Shown piece by piece: positions 1-8,683 of a stretch of 64,000 nucleotides of DNA. The notes under the pieces are model-generated. The model saw only the letters and a program-made list of their open reading frames with translations, was not told the DNA's origin and searched no databases. The position numbers and the translations under genes are program-made. This DNA comes from Paenibacillus faecis (lineage in GTDB: Bacteria > Bacillota > Bacilli > Paenibacillales > Paenibacillaceae): contig NZ_VSDO01000006.1 of NCBI RefSeq assembly GCF_008084145.1, forward strand, positions 281,190 through 345,189, written 5' to 3'. Numbering within the stretch: the first letter of the stretch is position 1; the number at the start of each line of letters is the position of its first letter.

Positions 1-273
1 AATTTTGTCCACATCATCGCTGCGGGCACTCAAGAACAAAATCGGGACGTCGCTCACCGCCCGGATTCGGCGGCACAGTTCAAAACCGTCTTGTCCAGGC
101 ATCATAATATCAAGAACGATGCAATGGATGACGCTCTGCTCAAATAAAGCCCATGCTTCAGCGGTGTTATACGCGGTGACAACCCGGAAATGCTCGTACT
201 CCAAAAAATCTCTCAATAAATCAACGATACTTGGATCATCGTCAACGACAAGTACTGTCTTTAATTCATCCAT
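1..273 (-). CDS. Response regulator, N-terminal receiver domain (partial)
   Basis: The minus strand from the ATG at 271-273 reads as the first 91 residues of a two-component receiver domain and runs off the window. Visible landmarks are an acidic cluster near the N terminus (VVDDD), the phospho-acceptor Asp in the VLDIMMPG motif, and a conserved Ser/Ala in the FLSAR segment, all in the order expected for CheY-like domains. A purine-rich stretch, GGTGGG, precedes the start. The output domain lies outside the window, so DNA-binding type (OmpR/PhoB is commonest) and sensor partner cannot be named. It is divergent from the DJ-1/PfpI gene at 461. Confidence 0.88.
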   Translation of the reverse strand, partial: MDELKTVLVVDDDPSIVDLLRDFLEYEHFRVVTAYNTAEAWALFEQSVIHCIVLDIMMPGQDGFELCRRIRAVSDVPILFLSARSDDVDKI

Positions 274-460
274 AACAATCCCACCTTCATGCCAAGTTTA
301 TCATTTTTTCGGCCGGAACAGATGTCCTGGTATGTTTTGTGATGCTTTGTTTATAGTTTTGTGATTTTTTTACCACTTCGTTTGAGATATTTCCTTGTTA
401 CGATGTTCTTGGAATGAGGACCCATTGATCAAGTAAGAAGGAAAAAAAGGGGATTGATGT

Positions 461-1504
461 ATGCTAAACGTACAAATCGTTTTGTTTGATGGCTTCGACC
501 TGCTGGACGCTATTGCGCCCTATGAGGTTTTCTGCGCGGCCTCTATGTATGCCGAAAACAAGCTGGCCGTCGAACTCGTGACGGCGGAAGGAGCGCGGTC
601 AGTACCAAGCGGCACAAACGGCTTGGTAATCCAAGCGAGCGGAAGGTTAAACCCGGACAGAGCGGGAATCCTGCTCGTTCCCGGTGCGTCGGGAGACGTC
701 AAAGACGCCGAGGGGCCTGCTTCCATCCCTGCGATTCTTAGCCGGGCCATGAAAACAGAAATAACGGGTTTGATCGGGAAGGCTCTTGAGCGGGGAGAAA
801 TTACCGTAGCCACGGTATGCGGAGGCTCTTTGCTGCTTGCCATGGGAGGTTTGCTGGACGGCAGGCCGGCGGTCACGAACCAAATGGGCATGGAATTCCT
901 CGGCGCGACCGGAGCCGTCCCCATTCACGCCCGTATCGTGGACGACGGCAATCTGGTTTCCGGCGGCGGCGTCACTTCCGGGCTCGATGTAGCGCTGTAT
1001 CTGGTGGAGCGTGAGCTCGGGCCCCGCATCGCACATGCGGTGGAACAGCTCTTCGAATTTGAACGGCGGGGCACGGTCTGGAAAGACAAGGGCTTAGCGC
1101 CTGAGGGTCGGACATTAGGTGATGACGACGAACCCTCCCACTCTCCAGCGGCCCGAATTCCTTTCGAAAACCCTGTTGCTGCCGCTTCCATGTTTGAAGG
1201 GATTTGGGACGCGACCCTCGCCACACCCGTCGGGAAGCTGCAAGTCAGACTAATGATATCCACGAGCGATGGAATGGTCTTCGGCAAGGCTACTCAAGGA
1301 GATGAGACGCTGGATTTTTTAAACCCCGTTTTAAAAGAGGGGACGCTTACTTGGTCGCTCCGAATTACGAAACCGATGCGTTTAAACCTCAAATTTGAAG
1401 TCGTCGCCGATGGAAATCAGATGACCGGAACGGCTAAAGCCGGTATGCTTCCGGCCTCAAAATTAACCGGCAAGCGGCTTTCCCCGTCAGGAGGGATCTC
1501 ATGA
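461..1504 (+). CDS. DJ-1/PfpI-family protein with extra C-terminal domain
   Basis: A 347-residue protein. Residues 1 to about 200 form a class I glutamine-amidotransferase-like fold of the DJ-1/PfpI kind: Glu22 in APYEVF and a nucleophile-elbow Cys120 in ATVCGGSLLLA, as in isonitrile-hydratase-like and ThiJ proteins. After a short acidic, Pro-containing linker, residues from about 230 to the end form a separate beta-rich domain (starts near MFEGIWDATLATPVG) that I do not recognise by name. There is no AraC-type HTH, which often follows this domain in other proteins. An A/G-rich stretch precedes the ATG. The stop overlaps the next start by 4 bp, so the two are probably translationally coupled. 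The substrate is unknown. Confidence 0.85.
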   Translation: MLNVQIVLFDGFDLLDAIAPYEVFCAASMYAENKLAVELVTAEGARSVPSGTNGLVIQASGRLNPDRAGILLVPGASGDVKDAEGPASIPAILSRAMKTEITGLIGKALERGEITVATVCGGSLLLAMGGLLDGRPAVTNQMGMEFLGATGAVPIHARIVDDGNLVSGGGVTSGLDVALYLVERELGPRIAHAVEQLFEFERRGTVWKDKGLAPEGRTLGDDDEPSHSPAARIPFENPVAAASMFEGIWDATLATPVGKLQVRLMISTSDGMVFGKATQGDETLDFLNPVLKEGTLTWSLRITKPMRLNLKFEVVADGNQMTGTAKAGMLPASKLTGKRLSPSGGIS

Positions 1505-2181
1505 TCAAACGCAATCCCTTTTATGCGCTTTTGGTTGCGGTCACTTTTCTTTTTATCATTCATACTTTGGTAAAAAATTACCTGGTAGATCCCGGCGCGA
1601 CCGATTTCTTAAGCCATAAAACGGGACTTTCGCGCGAGCTCCATCTTCCGGTCTGGTTGAACGTAATGTACGTCCACGTGGCCTTTGCCTGTATCGCCAT
1701 GGCGGCGGGGCTGCTTAATTTCTCCAATCGTATTCTGAAAAACAAACGCATGTTTCATCGCGTAAACGGCTACGTTTACATGGTGTCCGTACTGATTGTC
1801 GTACTGACGTCCGGATATATGGCGCCCTACGCGACGGGAGGAAAAATCAGCGGCATAGGCTTCAACGCGCTAAATTTACTCTGGCTGTTCATCACCATCA
1901 TGGCCTTCGTACAAATTAAAAAGAAAAACGTGTCCAGGCATCGAAACTGGATGATCCGCAGCTATGCCTTTTGCTTTACGAACATGTTCATTCACCTGAT
2001 CTCCACCCTGTTTCATCAGGGGTTCGGTCTCTCTTATATCGCCAGCTACACGGTTGGCGTCTATGGCTCTATCGTACTTCTGCTGATTATTCCCCAAGTT
2101 ATTATCGGAATGCTCGGCCCCTACCACAATAGTACGGCTGGTAAGGCGCTTGAAAGAACAAAGATCGCCGACCTCGATTAG
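1501..2181 (+). CDS. DUF2306-type integral membrane protein
   Basis: A 226-residue polytopic membrane protein with about six to seven hydrophobic segments: an N-terminal anchor, a pair around residues 50-110, and several to the C terminus ending in IIPQVIIGMLG. Conserved-looking polar residues sit in the loops, including His in YVHVAFA and the KNKRMFHRVNGYVY and RHRNWMIRSYA segments. These are typical of DUF2306 (YozB-like) proteins, a family with no settled biochemical role. The ATG overlaps the upstream stop (ATGA), making a two-gene operon with the DJ-1/PfpI-like protein. A strong hairpin follows at 2275. The family call is firm; no function is assigned. Confidence 0.82.
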   Translation: MIKRNPFYALLVAVTFLFIIHTLVKNYLVDPGATDFLSHKTGLSRELHLPVWLNVMYVHVAFACIAMAAGLLNFSNRILKNKRMFHRVNGYVYMVSVLIVVLTSGYMAPYATGGKISGIGFNALNLLWLFITIMAFVQIKKKNVSRHRNWMIRSYAFCFTNMFIHLISTLFHQGFGLSYIASYTVGVYGSIVLLLIIPQVIIGMLGPYHNSTAGKALERTKIADLD

Positions 2182-2274
2182 TGACTAGAAATATCAATAA
2201 ACCCCTCGCCAAAAACGTCGAAAACTTCTTGTTTTCAAACCGTTAACCTCCAAATAAAGCTGAACTCACAAAGA

Positions 2275-2310
2275 AAAGCGATTAAAGGAAAAACATCCTT
2301 TAATCGCTTT
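2275..2310. terminator. Hairpin between convergent DUF2306 and P450 genes
   Basis: A perfect 15-bp inverted repeat (AAAGCGATTAAAGGA at 2275-2289 and its complement at 2296-2310) with a 6-nt loop. It lies between two converging genes and has A/T-rich flanks. It probably terminates the plus-strand pair and could act in both directions. Confidence 0.65.
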
Positions 2311-2392
2311 AGGCACCATAGGTCGCTCAGCTCTTTTAAGTCCTTCGCGTTATAGCGGGCGGTTCGCCCCTTGTAAACTCATTTTCTTCCAG

Positions 2393-3640
2393 TTAAAAGG
2401 AAACCGGCAATGATTTCAAGCTCTGCGAGGATAAAGTTGTCTCCCAGCTTATGTCTTCTACAGGAAGGCTCAGTCGAAGATGAGGGATACGTTTAAGAAG
2501 CGTGGTAAAAGCAATATCTCCTTCCACTCGGGCGAGCGGCGCACCCAAACACATATGGACTCCATGACCGAAGGCAAGATGCCGCTTGATGTTCCGGGTA
2601 ATCTCCAGTTCCTCCGGCTGGTTGAATTGAAGCTCATCGCGATTGGCCGACTTGACTAAAGGGATAACGACATCCCCTCTTTTAATTTGCTGTCCGGCGA
2701 ATTCGATATCTTCGGTGGCAAAACGCGGGCCGGTAGCTGTAGCCGGTCCATGAAACCGCAGCAGTTCTTCGACCGCGGAAGGAACCAGACCGAGATCGGC
2801 TTTAAGTTTATTCCACTGCTCGGGATGGCTCAATAACAGGAAGGTGCCGGTAGCAATAAGGTTCGAGGTCGTCTCGTGCCCCGCAAAAATCAGCAAGGTG
2901 ACCATAGAAATCAGTTCCTCTTCGCTTAACCGATCCCCTTCTTCTTCGATGGCAATCAATTGGCTGATTAAATCGTCGGAAGGCGACTTCCGCTTGGCTG
3001 CCACAAGCTGTGAAGTATAATGCCCGAACGCTTTCAAATGCTCCGCTACCTCGGGATCTTGTTTGCCGAAGCCCAGCCCCCGAGCGATCGCGCCCGACCA
3101 GATTCGGATTTGTTCCCGGTCCTCCCGGGGAACCCCGAGCATTTCGGAAATGACATGGATGGGCAGCGGATAAGCGTAATCTTTTACAATATCCATACTG
3201 CCTTGGGCTTGTACCCTGTCCAGCAATTCGTCGGCGATTTCTTGAACGCGCGGACGCAAACTCTCCATATATCTCGGTGTAAAAGCTTTGGATACCAAGG
3301 CCCGTAATCTTTTATGGTCGGGCTCGTCGACAAAGAGCATGGACTTGCCTGTGAAAAAAGTTTGCGGAGCCGTGGAATCCGTCTGCGGCCTGATATCGGA
3401 CATGCCCGGTATGGCACTCGGATCCACGGTAAATCGGGCGTGGTCCCTAAGGACCTGCATAGCTTCTTCCATGCGGGTCACGATCCAGGCTTGTCCCCGT
3501 TCACCCAGCGGGTTCGGCACGGGAATCACCGGTCCCATCCCCCGTAGCCGGGCGAATAAAGGAAACGGGTCTTTCACGTCCTCCCCGCCGAAGAATGGCA
3601 ATCCTGTTTTTTCCGGCATGTCGTGATTTGCGGTATTCAT
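2393..3640 (-). CDS. Cytochrome P450 (bacterial class I, CYP107-like)
   Basis: A soluble P450 monooxygenase of 415 residues with the usual marks: the I-helix oxygen-activation motif AGHETT, the K-helix ExxR motif in EELLRF, and the haem-binding loop FGHGVHMCLG with Cys364 as proximal ligand. Overall size and motifs resemble the CYP107 group. No redox partner is encoded nearby. An ATG also exists at 3649, but the GAAGGG Shine-Dalgarno abuts that codon and sits 9 nt before the ATG at 3640, so 3640 is preferred. The gene follows a short-chain dehydrogenase in the same direction (42 bp gap). With the TetR gene upstream, they form a plausible regulated oxidation unit for an unidentified hydrophobic substrate. 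Confidence 0.93.
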   Translation of the reverse strand: MNTANHDMPEKTGLPFFGGEDVKDPFPLFARLRGMGPVIPVPNPLGERGQAWIVTRMEEAMQVLRDHARFTVDPSAIPGMSDIRPQTDSTAPQTFFTGKSMLFVDEPDHKRLRALVSKAFTPRYMESLRPRVQEIADELLDRVQAQGSMDIVKDYAYPLPIHVISEMLGVPREDREQIRIWSGAIARGLGFGKQDPEVAEHLKAFGHYTSQLVAAKRKSPSDDLISQLIAIEEEGDRLSEEELISMVTLLIFAGHETTSNLIATGTFLLLSHPEQWNKLKADLGLVPSAVEELLRFHGPATATGPRFATEDIEFAGQQIKRGDVVIPLVKSANRDELQFNQPEELEITRNIKRHLAFGHGVHMCLGAPLARVEGDIAFTTLLKRIPHLRLSLPVEDISWETTLSSQSLKSLPVSF

Positions 3641-3682
3641 GACAACCATCCCTTCACAGGTTGATTTTTGAATAAACCTCGG

Positions 3683-4444
3683 TTAGAAAGCGGCCGTCCA
3701 ACCGCCATCAGCGGCGATAACGGCGCCGTTGATAAAGCTGGATTCGTCCGAAGCAAGGAATAGAGCCACTTCGGCGATTTCCTCCGCCTGTCCGATACGA
3801 GGAATAACCCCTTGCGTCAGTTTGGTGCGGGAAGCTCCAAACTCGTTCACGTTCTTCATTGTGGAACTGATATTGGTCATCGTCGCTCCGGGCGCAATGG
3901 CATTGCAGCGAATGCCTTGTTGAGCATACATGAACCCGGTGTTTTTCGTCAGGCCGATTACCGCGTGCTTGGAAGCGATATACGCGGCGCCTGCATGCGC
4001 ACCGCTAAAGCCCCCCGTCGATGCCGTGTTTATAATGACACCGCTACCTTTCTCCAAGAAGATCGGGACCGCTTTGCGAATCGCGCGCATCACGGCTTTC
4101 GTGTTGATGTCGAAGATCAGATCCCATTTTTCGTCTTCCACATCCCCTACAGGGGCCATGTTATCCATAATTCCCGCATTGTTAACCAGGATATCCAACG
4201 TACCGAATTGGTTGACAGCCGTATCGATCATCTTGTTGATCTCGTTAAGATCGGCTACATCGGTTCTTAAAGCCACAGCCGTTCCGCCGCTGGCCTGAAT
4301 GGCATCGGCCACCGCCTGTGCGCCATCCGGATTCACGTCGCTAACAATAACGCTCGCCCCTTCGCGAGCAAATAACTCGGCTATGGCTTTTCCCATACCG
4401 GAAGCGGAACCTGTGACGACGGCTACTTTACCTTTCAAACGCAT
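3683..4444 (-). CDS. Short-chain dehydrogenase/reductase (SDR)
   Basis: A 253-residue classical SDR: cofactor loop TGSASGMG near residue 11, a D in IVSDVN after beta-2, the NNAG motif, catalytic Ser in NTASTGG, and the active-site YIASK. The C terminus carries the common GAVIAADGGW segment. This length and architecture fit glucose-1-dehydrogenase/3-oxoacyl-ACP-reductase-like enzymes, but substrate cannot be read from sequence. A GGAGG site precedes the ATG. It is the first gene after the TATAC/GTATA operators and probably shares a transcript with the P450 downstream. Confidence 0.92.
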   Translation of the reverse strand: MRLKGKVAVVTGSASGMGKAIAELFAREGASVIVSDVNPDGAQAVADAIQASGGTAVALRTDVADLNEINKMIDTAVNQFGTLDILVNNAGIMDNMAPVGDVEDEKWDLIFDINTKAVMRAIRKAVPIFLEKGSGVIINTASTGGFSGAHAGAAYIASKHAVIGLTKNTGFMYAQQGIRCNAIAPGATMTNISSTMKNVNEFGASRTKLTQGVIPRIGQAEEIAEVALFLASDESSFINGAVIAADGGWTAAF

Positions 4445-4544
4445 AACCTATTCCCTCCAAATATCTTAGTCGGTAGTAACTTGAAAAGCGTCTAGTCCTC
4501 CTCCCGCACAATTTAAATTTAAATAATTTAACTAAATTCAATTT

Positions 4545-4559
4545 TATACGCCTCGTATA
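4545..4559. promoter_or_regulatory. Candidate TetR operator, copy 1
   Basis: Inverted repeat TATACG-cct-CGTATA in the AT-rich region between the tetR-like gene and the SDR. A second 15-bp copy with the same outer half-sites (TATAC, 5 nt, GTATA) lies at 4618. Size and position fit an operator for the adjacent TetR regulator; binding is inferred. Confidence 0.55.
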
Positions 4560-4617
4560 TTTAATGTCAAATTCTACATCTTAATCTATCGTATTCAATT
4601 TAAATTTAGCACTAAAT

Positions 4618-4632
4618 TATACTATTCGTATA
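4618..4632. promoter_or_regulatory. Candidate TetR operator, copy 2
   Basis: TATAC-N5-GTATA, the same 15-bp layout as the copy at 4545-4559. It overlaps the stop codon of the TetR gene (4622-4624) and lies 73 bp from copy 1, measured start to start (about seven helical turns), which would allow co-operative binding upstream of the SDR. Confidence 0.45.
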
Positions 4633-5536
4633 TTTTTGTGACTATATCAGATTCCGTAGAATCCCCCGTTTCCCCCATGTACCTCCAGATCTTATCTTCG
4701 ATCCTTCTGGCCACCGGGCGGAACGGTGTGGCCTCAAATCGCTTGCGGAATTCCTTCAATACGACTTCAATAAGCGACTTGTTCAACCTTTCCTCTTGAA
4801 GAAGCATGAAAAGCCCTTGCGTAATTTCCTTAGTTCTGACGGATTCCTCAGATGCTTGTATAGTTGAATCGAATTTGCGAAGCTCTTGAACTAGCGCGGC
4901 CTTATCTATGGCGCTATCATTCCCGCCGGAACTAAACTGCACAAGAACTTGTATGTTCAGGATATGTTCATTTTGTTCATGCATGATGTTCATGATCGCT
5001 TCTATGTAACTTAAAACCCGGGGCACGACCTCTTTCCAGTTGGGCTGCTGATCCTGAAATCCCCTTGAAATATTCGCGATTTGGTGAAGCATACCGTAAC
5101 AGAGCATGGCTCCTTCTGTAGCATACGGTCTGATTTCGTCTCCAAATAATCCCGTCAACCGTTCAGCCAACCACTGCAACTGCGTGCGGATCAAGGAAGT
5201 GGAATCGAATTCACCCGAGTAAAACCCCGTCCAGAATAGTTCCAGTACACGCTGCTTGTCGGATAAAGTCATCGGTATGGCTAGTTGGTCCACCAACAAA
5301 TCAAATTCGGAAGCGTAATCCCGCTTCTCCAAGTTGCTGAGCAGCACCAGATCTTCCCGCAAGCGCTGCTCAAATATGGCCGCAATGCATGCTTCCTTGG
5401 AGTCAAAATATTTATAAAAGGTCCCTTTGGATACTCCCGATTGATCCAGAATCATTTGAATGGTTGTATCGGAATAGCCATGCTCTATAAATAAAGCCAA
5501 TGCGGCGTCTAACAAAGTCTGCCTGCGATTGCTCAC
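4622..5536 (-). CDS. TetR-family transcriptional regulator
   Basis: A 304-residue TetR-type regulator, longer than the usual 190-220. Residues 1-50 hold the HTH domain (LDAALALFIEHGYSDTTIQ followed by SGVSKGTFYKYFDSKEA). The remaining ligand-binding part is all-helical and about 100 residues longer than average. The start is a GTG with AGGAG 11 nt upstream. It is transcribed in the same direction as the SDR and P450 genes; two TATAC/GTATA inverted repeats lie just downstream and are the natural operator candidates. It probably senses a substrate or inducer of those enzymes. Confidence 0.9.
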   Translation of the reverse strand: MSNRRQTLLDAALALFIEHGYSDTTIQMILDQSGVSKGTFYKYFDSKEACIAAIFEQRLREDLVLLSNLEKRDYASEFDLLVDQLAIPMTLSDKQRVLELFWTGFYSGEFDSTSLIRTQLQWLAERLTGLFGDEIRPYATEGAMLCYGMLHQIANISRGFQDQQPNWKEVVPRVLSYIEAIMNIMHEQNEHILNIQVLVQFSSGGNDSAIDKAALVQELRKFDSTIQASEESVRTKEITQGLFMLLQEERLNKSLIEVVLKEFRKRFEATPFRPVARRIEDKIWRYMGETGDSTESDIVTKIYE

Positions 5537-5656
5537 GATTGTGAAATCTCCTTTTGGACAGCACCGGTTTTTACTATGATTGTACCATTAGGTAAAAGTC
5601 CAGGGAATGATGGTGGTTTTATCCGGAGAGATTTACTACATCGCCGCCCGTTCGAT

Positions 5657-6124
5657 TCAATTATGTTTTTCCGCAGCCATCGCCGCGGCTTTGGTCTCAT
5701 GGACCGTGCCGAAGGGATGCTGGGGTGGAGCATAAATCACATATACTTTGAGCGGTTTATTCCCCGTGTTGGTAATGTTATGCCATTTCCCGGCGGGAAT
5801 AATAACGGCATATCCTTCTCGGGCCATTGCTTGGAAATTGAGATTCTCCCTGCTGTCCCCCATTTGCACAAGCCCCTGCCCTTCTTCAATACGTATGAAT
5901 TGGTCCGTTTCGGGATGAACTTCCAATCCGATATCCTCACCGACGTTAATATTCATCAAAGTGACTTGAAAGTGATTTCCGGTCCATAAAGCGGTGCGAA
6001 ACGTACGGTTTTGTTCGACGGCCTGCTCTAGGTCAATCACTAAAGGTTTTAAGCCATAATCCAAAATGGGAATGTACCCTTGTTCCGGATCGCGGTATGG
6101 ATATCGAAGGTTCGTACGGTACAT
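5657..6124 (-). CDS. Cupin-domain protein
   Basis: A 155-residue single-cupin protein. Cupin motif 1 is visible around GLEVHPETDQFIRIEEGQG and motif 2 around IIPAGKWHNITNTG, giving His/Glu/His metal ligands. The first motif has HP instead of HxH, a common variation in metal-binding cupins of this type. Of two in-frame ATGs (6130, 6124), the second has AGGAG at 7 nt and is chosen. No partner genes are adjacent; it lies upstream of the TetR gene in the same direction, 120 bp away. The ligand or reaction is unknown. Confidence 0.85.
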   Translation of the reverse strand: MYRTNLRYPYRDPEQGYIPILDYGLKPLVIDLEQAVEQNRTFRTALWTGNHFQVTLMNINVGEDIGLEVHPETDQFIRIEEGQGLVQMGDSRENLNFQAMAREGYAVIIPAGKWHNITNTGNKPLKVYVIYAPPQHPFGTVHETKAAAMAAEKHN

Positions 6125-6311
6125 ATTCATTCTCCTTATCGTTTTTTATATACTATGCAACCGCCCAGCTTATGGGTAGAAATATAGGCCGCAACCCAGT
6201 CATAACCACCGGCTTAGCCGGTGGCTTCCATCAGCCCTATAAGGGCATGGTACTAGCAAGCGCCTAAGAAGGCGCACTGAAAGTCTGCCAACCGCGAGCG
6301 GTCTCGGGCAT

Positions 6312-6332
6312 GCCCCTTAAAGGGGCTTTTTT
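6312..6332 (+). terminator. Plus-strand hairpin with T run inside IS end
   Basis: GCCCCTT-a-AAGGGGC followed by a T6 run. As a terminator it works only on plus-strand transcription, antisense to tnpA, and overlaps the last bases of tnpA. It may stop read-through entering the element from outside. Confidence 0.5.
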
Positions 6333-6801
6333 ACTTGCCCTTTCCTACCGACTCACCCGTAAACGGGTCGAACAGTTCTTTCATCGTGAGTTGTTCGTAG
6401 TTCTTATCTTCTGTTAGCTGATTCCGAATGTATTCGGCGATCGCTTTCCTGTTACGTCCTACCTTATCCACAAAGTATCCTCTACACCAAAACTGTCGAT
6501 TTCCGTACCGATACTTTAGATTCGCAAACTTATCGAAGATCATCAGCGAACTTTTTCCCTTCAAGTATCCCATAAATTCCGACACACTTAACTTAGGAGG
6601 GATACTTACCAGCATGTGAATATGGTCTGGGCATGCCTCCGCCTCATGAATCTCCACACCTTTTCTCTCACATAGCTCTCGAATGATTTTTCCGATTTCT
6701 CTTTTTAATTTCCCATAGATCACTTGTCGTCTGTACTTTGGCGCAAATACGATATGGTATTTGCAGTTCCAGCGTGTATGTGCTAGACTGCTCTTATCCA
6801 T
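6331..6801 (-). CDS. tnpA: IS200/IS605 TnpA transposase (Y1 HUH)
   Basis: A 156-residue HUH single-strand transposase. It shows the IS200 opening (THTRWNCKYHIVFAPKYRR-like), the HUH metal motif in DHIHML, and the C-terminal helix with the catalytic Tyr region (GYFVDKVGRN). The ATG at 6801 has GGAGG 9 nt upstream and matches the conserved family start, so an in-frame ATG eight codons earlier is discarded. No frameshift or missing motif is seen, so the protein may be active. It excises and inserts a single-stranded form of the element using the terminal hairpins. Confidence 0.93.
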   Translation of the reverse strand: MDKSSLAHTRWNCKYHIVFAPKYRRQVIYGKLKREIGKIIRELCERKGVEIHEAEACPDHIHMLVSIPPKLSVSEFMGYLKGKSSLMIFDKFANLKYRYGNRQFWCRGYFVDKVGRNRKAIAEYIRNQLTEDKNYEQLTMKELFDPFTGESVGKGK

Positions 6802-6939
6802 TTCCCTTGTCCTCCTTGATTTCATGATGCGGTTGGCAGACCGGCTATCATTTTATCATAAAGGTCAAGGGATTTTTACTCATAGCTATAAGCTTTCCTG
6901 AACCCCCAGTCAAACTGGGGGTTTTCTTCGACAAAAAAA

Positions 6940-6967
6940 AACACCGGTTAGATTGCTAACCGGTGTT
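6940..6967 (-). terminator. Terminator of pepF-like gene
   Basis: Stem AACACCGGTTAG / CTAACCGGTGTT with ATTG loop, followed on the minus strand by a run of about nine T. It lies 22 bp past the peptidase stop. Confidence 0.85.
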
Positions 6968-6988
6968 TTCGTACCTTGTTGTTTAGTT

Positions 6989-8683
6989 CTATAACGCCGC
7001 GTCGTCCACGCCATCAAGCCACTCTTCGATCCGGCCGATAACCGATGTCACGCAGCCTTCCTCGAACGGAGAAATCAATCCCGCCACCTTGACCAACTCC
7101 GTGAACGATTGACTTCCGCCCTGACGGCAAAGCTTCAGATAATCCGCCCATGCGGCCTGACGATCCTCATGCATCTTCTTCCAGAACTGGAACGCGCAGA
7201 TTTGAGCCAAAGTGTAATCGATATAATAGAACGGGGTATTGAAAATATGGCCCTGCTTCTGCCAGAAACCGCCCCGCTCCAAATAGGCGTTATCCGCGTA
7301 ATCGCGGTGAGGCAAATATTTCCGCTCGATCTCCCGCCAAGCTTGCTTGCGTTCCGCCGGCGTCGCTTCCGGATTCTCGTAGACGAAATGCTGAAATTCA
7401 TCGACGGTAACCCCGTAAGGAATAAACAGGAGCGCGCTGGCCAAATGTTCGAAACGATATTTGTCGGCATCCTCCTTAAAGAACAATTCCATCCAGGGCC
7501 ACGTGAAAAATTCCATGCTCATGGAATGGATTTCGCAAGCTTCATAAGTCGGGAACCCGTACTCCGGCACTTCAAAGCCCCGGCTTTCATATACTTGAAA
7601 AGCATGTCCGGCTTCATGAGTAAGCACATCGATGTCTCCGGACGTGCCGTTGAAATTCGAGAAAATAAACGGGGCTTTGTACTCGCTGAGATAGGTACAG
7701 TACCCTCCGCTCTGCTTGCCTTTTTTTGCGACGAGGTCCATCAATCCATTCTCCAGCATAAAGGTGAAGAATTCGTTTGTCTCCGGAGACAATTCCGCAT
7801 ACATCTTCGCCCCGTTGCTTACGATCCACTCGGGATCGCCTTTCGGTGTGGCGTTCCCCGATTTGAAGACAAAATTCTCATCATAATAAAGCAGTTGATC
7901 CACACCGATCCGGTTTCTCTGACGCTCCTTCAGCTTTGTGGCGATAGGAACAATATGCTCCAGCACCTGGTTTCGGAAATTCGCCACCATCTCGGCATTG
8001 TAATCCGTGCGGGCCATCCGGGCGTACCCGAGTTCCACGAAGTTGTTGAATCCGAGCTTCTTGGCGATTCTCGTTCTCACCTTAACGAGGTCGTCATAAA
8101 TGCGGTCGAACGTCTGCTCATGCTCGGCCATAAAACCGCTGGAAGCCTCCATGGCGCGCTTCCGCATATCCCGATCCGTGGACTCCTGAAAGGGGATCAA
8201 CTGCGGCAGCGTACGTTCCTCGCCTTCGAACGGGATTTTCGCGGAGGCGATCAGCTTCGCATACTCCGTCGTCAGCTTGTTCTCCTGCTGCAAATCCTCA
8301 ATAACCTCCGGGCTGAACGTTTTAAGCGACATCTCGGCGAGGCGGAACAGCTGATGTCCCCATTTCCCCTCCAGTTCCCCGCGAAATTTGGAATTTACCA
8401 GTTCCCGGTAGTAATCGGTTATATACTCTTCTACGACAGGGCCGTTCTCATCGAAGAAATCCTGCTCCGCTTTATAGAATTCATCGTTCGTGTCCACCGA
8501 ATGCCGAATACTGGCCAACTGCTGAAACGTGCCGAATTGACTGCGGAGCTTGTTGATTTCGGTCATCGCCCGATCCTGCTCTTCATAAGTACCTGCAGAT
8601 TTAAATTCGTTCAGAAGTTCCTTGAACTTTTGCTCGAAAGCCTTCACATCAGGCCGCTCATACTGGTAATCGCTAAACTTCAT
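6989..8683 (-). CDS. pepF: M3-family oligoendopeptidase (PepF-like)
   Basis: A 564-residue cytosolic zinc metallopeptidase of family M3. The zinc motif HEAGH is at residues 356-360 with the downstream Glu region (YEACEIHSMSMEFF) typical of PepF/M3 oligoendopeptidases, which cleave short peptides during peptide recycling. The N-terminal half is helical and charged as in the family, and length is normal. An upstream in-frame GTG (8692) sits too near the Shine-Dalgarno; the ATG at 8683 is preferred. It is a single gene with its own terminator, divergent from the arsR-like gene. Confidence 0.92.
   Translation of the reverse strand: MKFSDYQYERPDVKAFEQKFKELLNEFKSAGTYEEQDRAMTEINKLRSQFGTFQQLASIRHSVDTNDEFYKAEQDFFDENGPVVEEYITDYYRELVNSKFRGELEGKWGHQLFRLAEMSLKTFSPEVIEDLQQENKLTTEYAKLIASAKIPFEGEERTLPQLIPFQESTDRDMRKRAMEASSGFMAEHEQTFDRIYDDLVKVRTRIAKKLGFNNFVELGYARMARTDYNAEMVANFRNQVLEHIVPIATKLKERQRNRIGVDQLLYYDENFVFKSGNATPKGDPEWIVSNGAKMYAELSPETNEFFTFMLENGLMDLVAKKGKQSGGYCTYLSEYKAPFIFSNFNGTSGDIDVLTHEAGHAFQVYESRGFEVPEYGFPTYEACEIHSMSMEFFTWPWMELFFKEDADKYRFEHLASALLFIPYGVTVDEFQHFVYENPEATPAERKQAWREIERKYLPHRDYADNAYLERGGFWQKQGHIFNTPFYYIDYTLAQICAFQFWKKMHEDRQAAWADYLKLCRQGGSQSFTELVKVAGLISPFEEGCVTSVIGRIEEWLDGVDDAAL

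Larger units (their letters stand above)
6204..6923 (-). mobile_element. IS200/IS605-family insertion sequence (tnpA only)
   Basis: A roughly 720-bp element carrying only a Y1 transposase. Its two ends are hairpins rather than inverted repeats of each other: CCACCGGC-tta-GCCGGTGG at 6206-6224 and AACCCCCAG-N5-CTGGGGGTT at 6901-6923. This matches single-strand transposition of IS200/IS605 elements. Between the first hairpin and tnpA lie further small stems (around 6261-6276, and GCCCCTT-a-AAGGGGC with a plus-strand T run at 6312-6332). Exact cleavage sites are not determinable by eye. Confidence 0.8.

Noticed and set aside
6204..6923. IS605-type element with tnpB and guide RNA
   Set aside because: There is no TnpB reading frame; only TnpA and end hairpins are present, so an RNA-guided nuclease cannot be supported.
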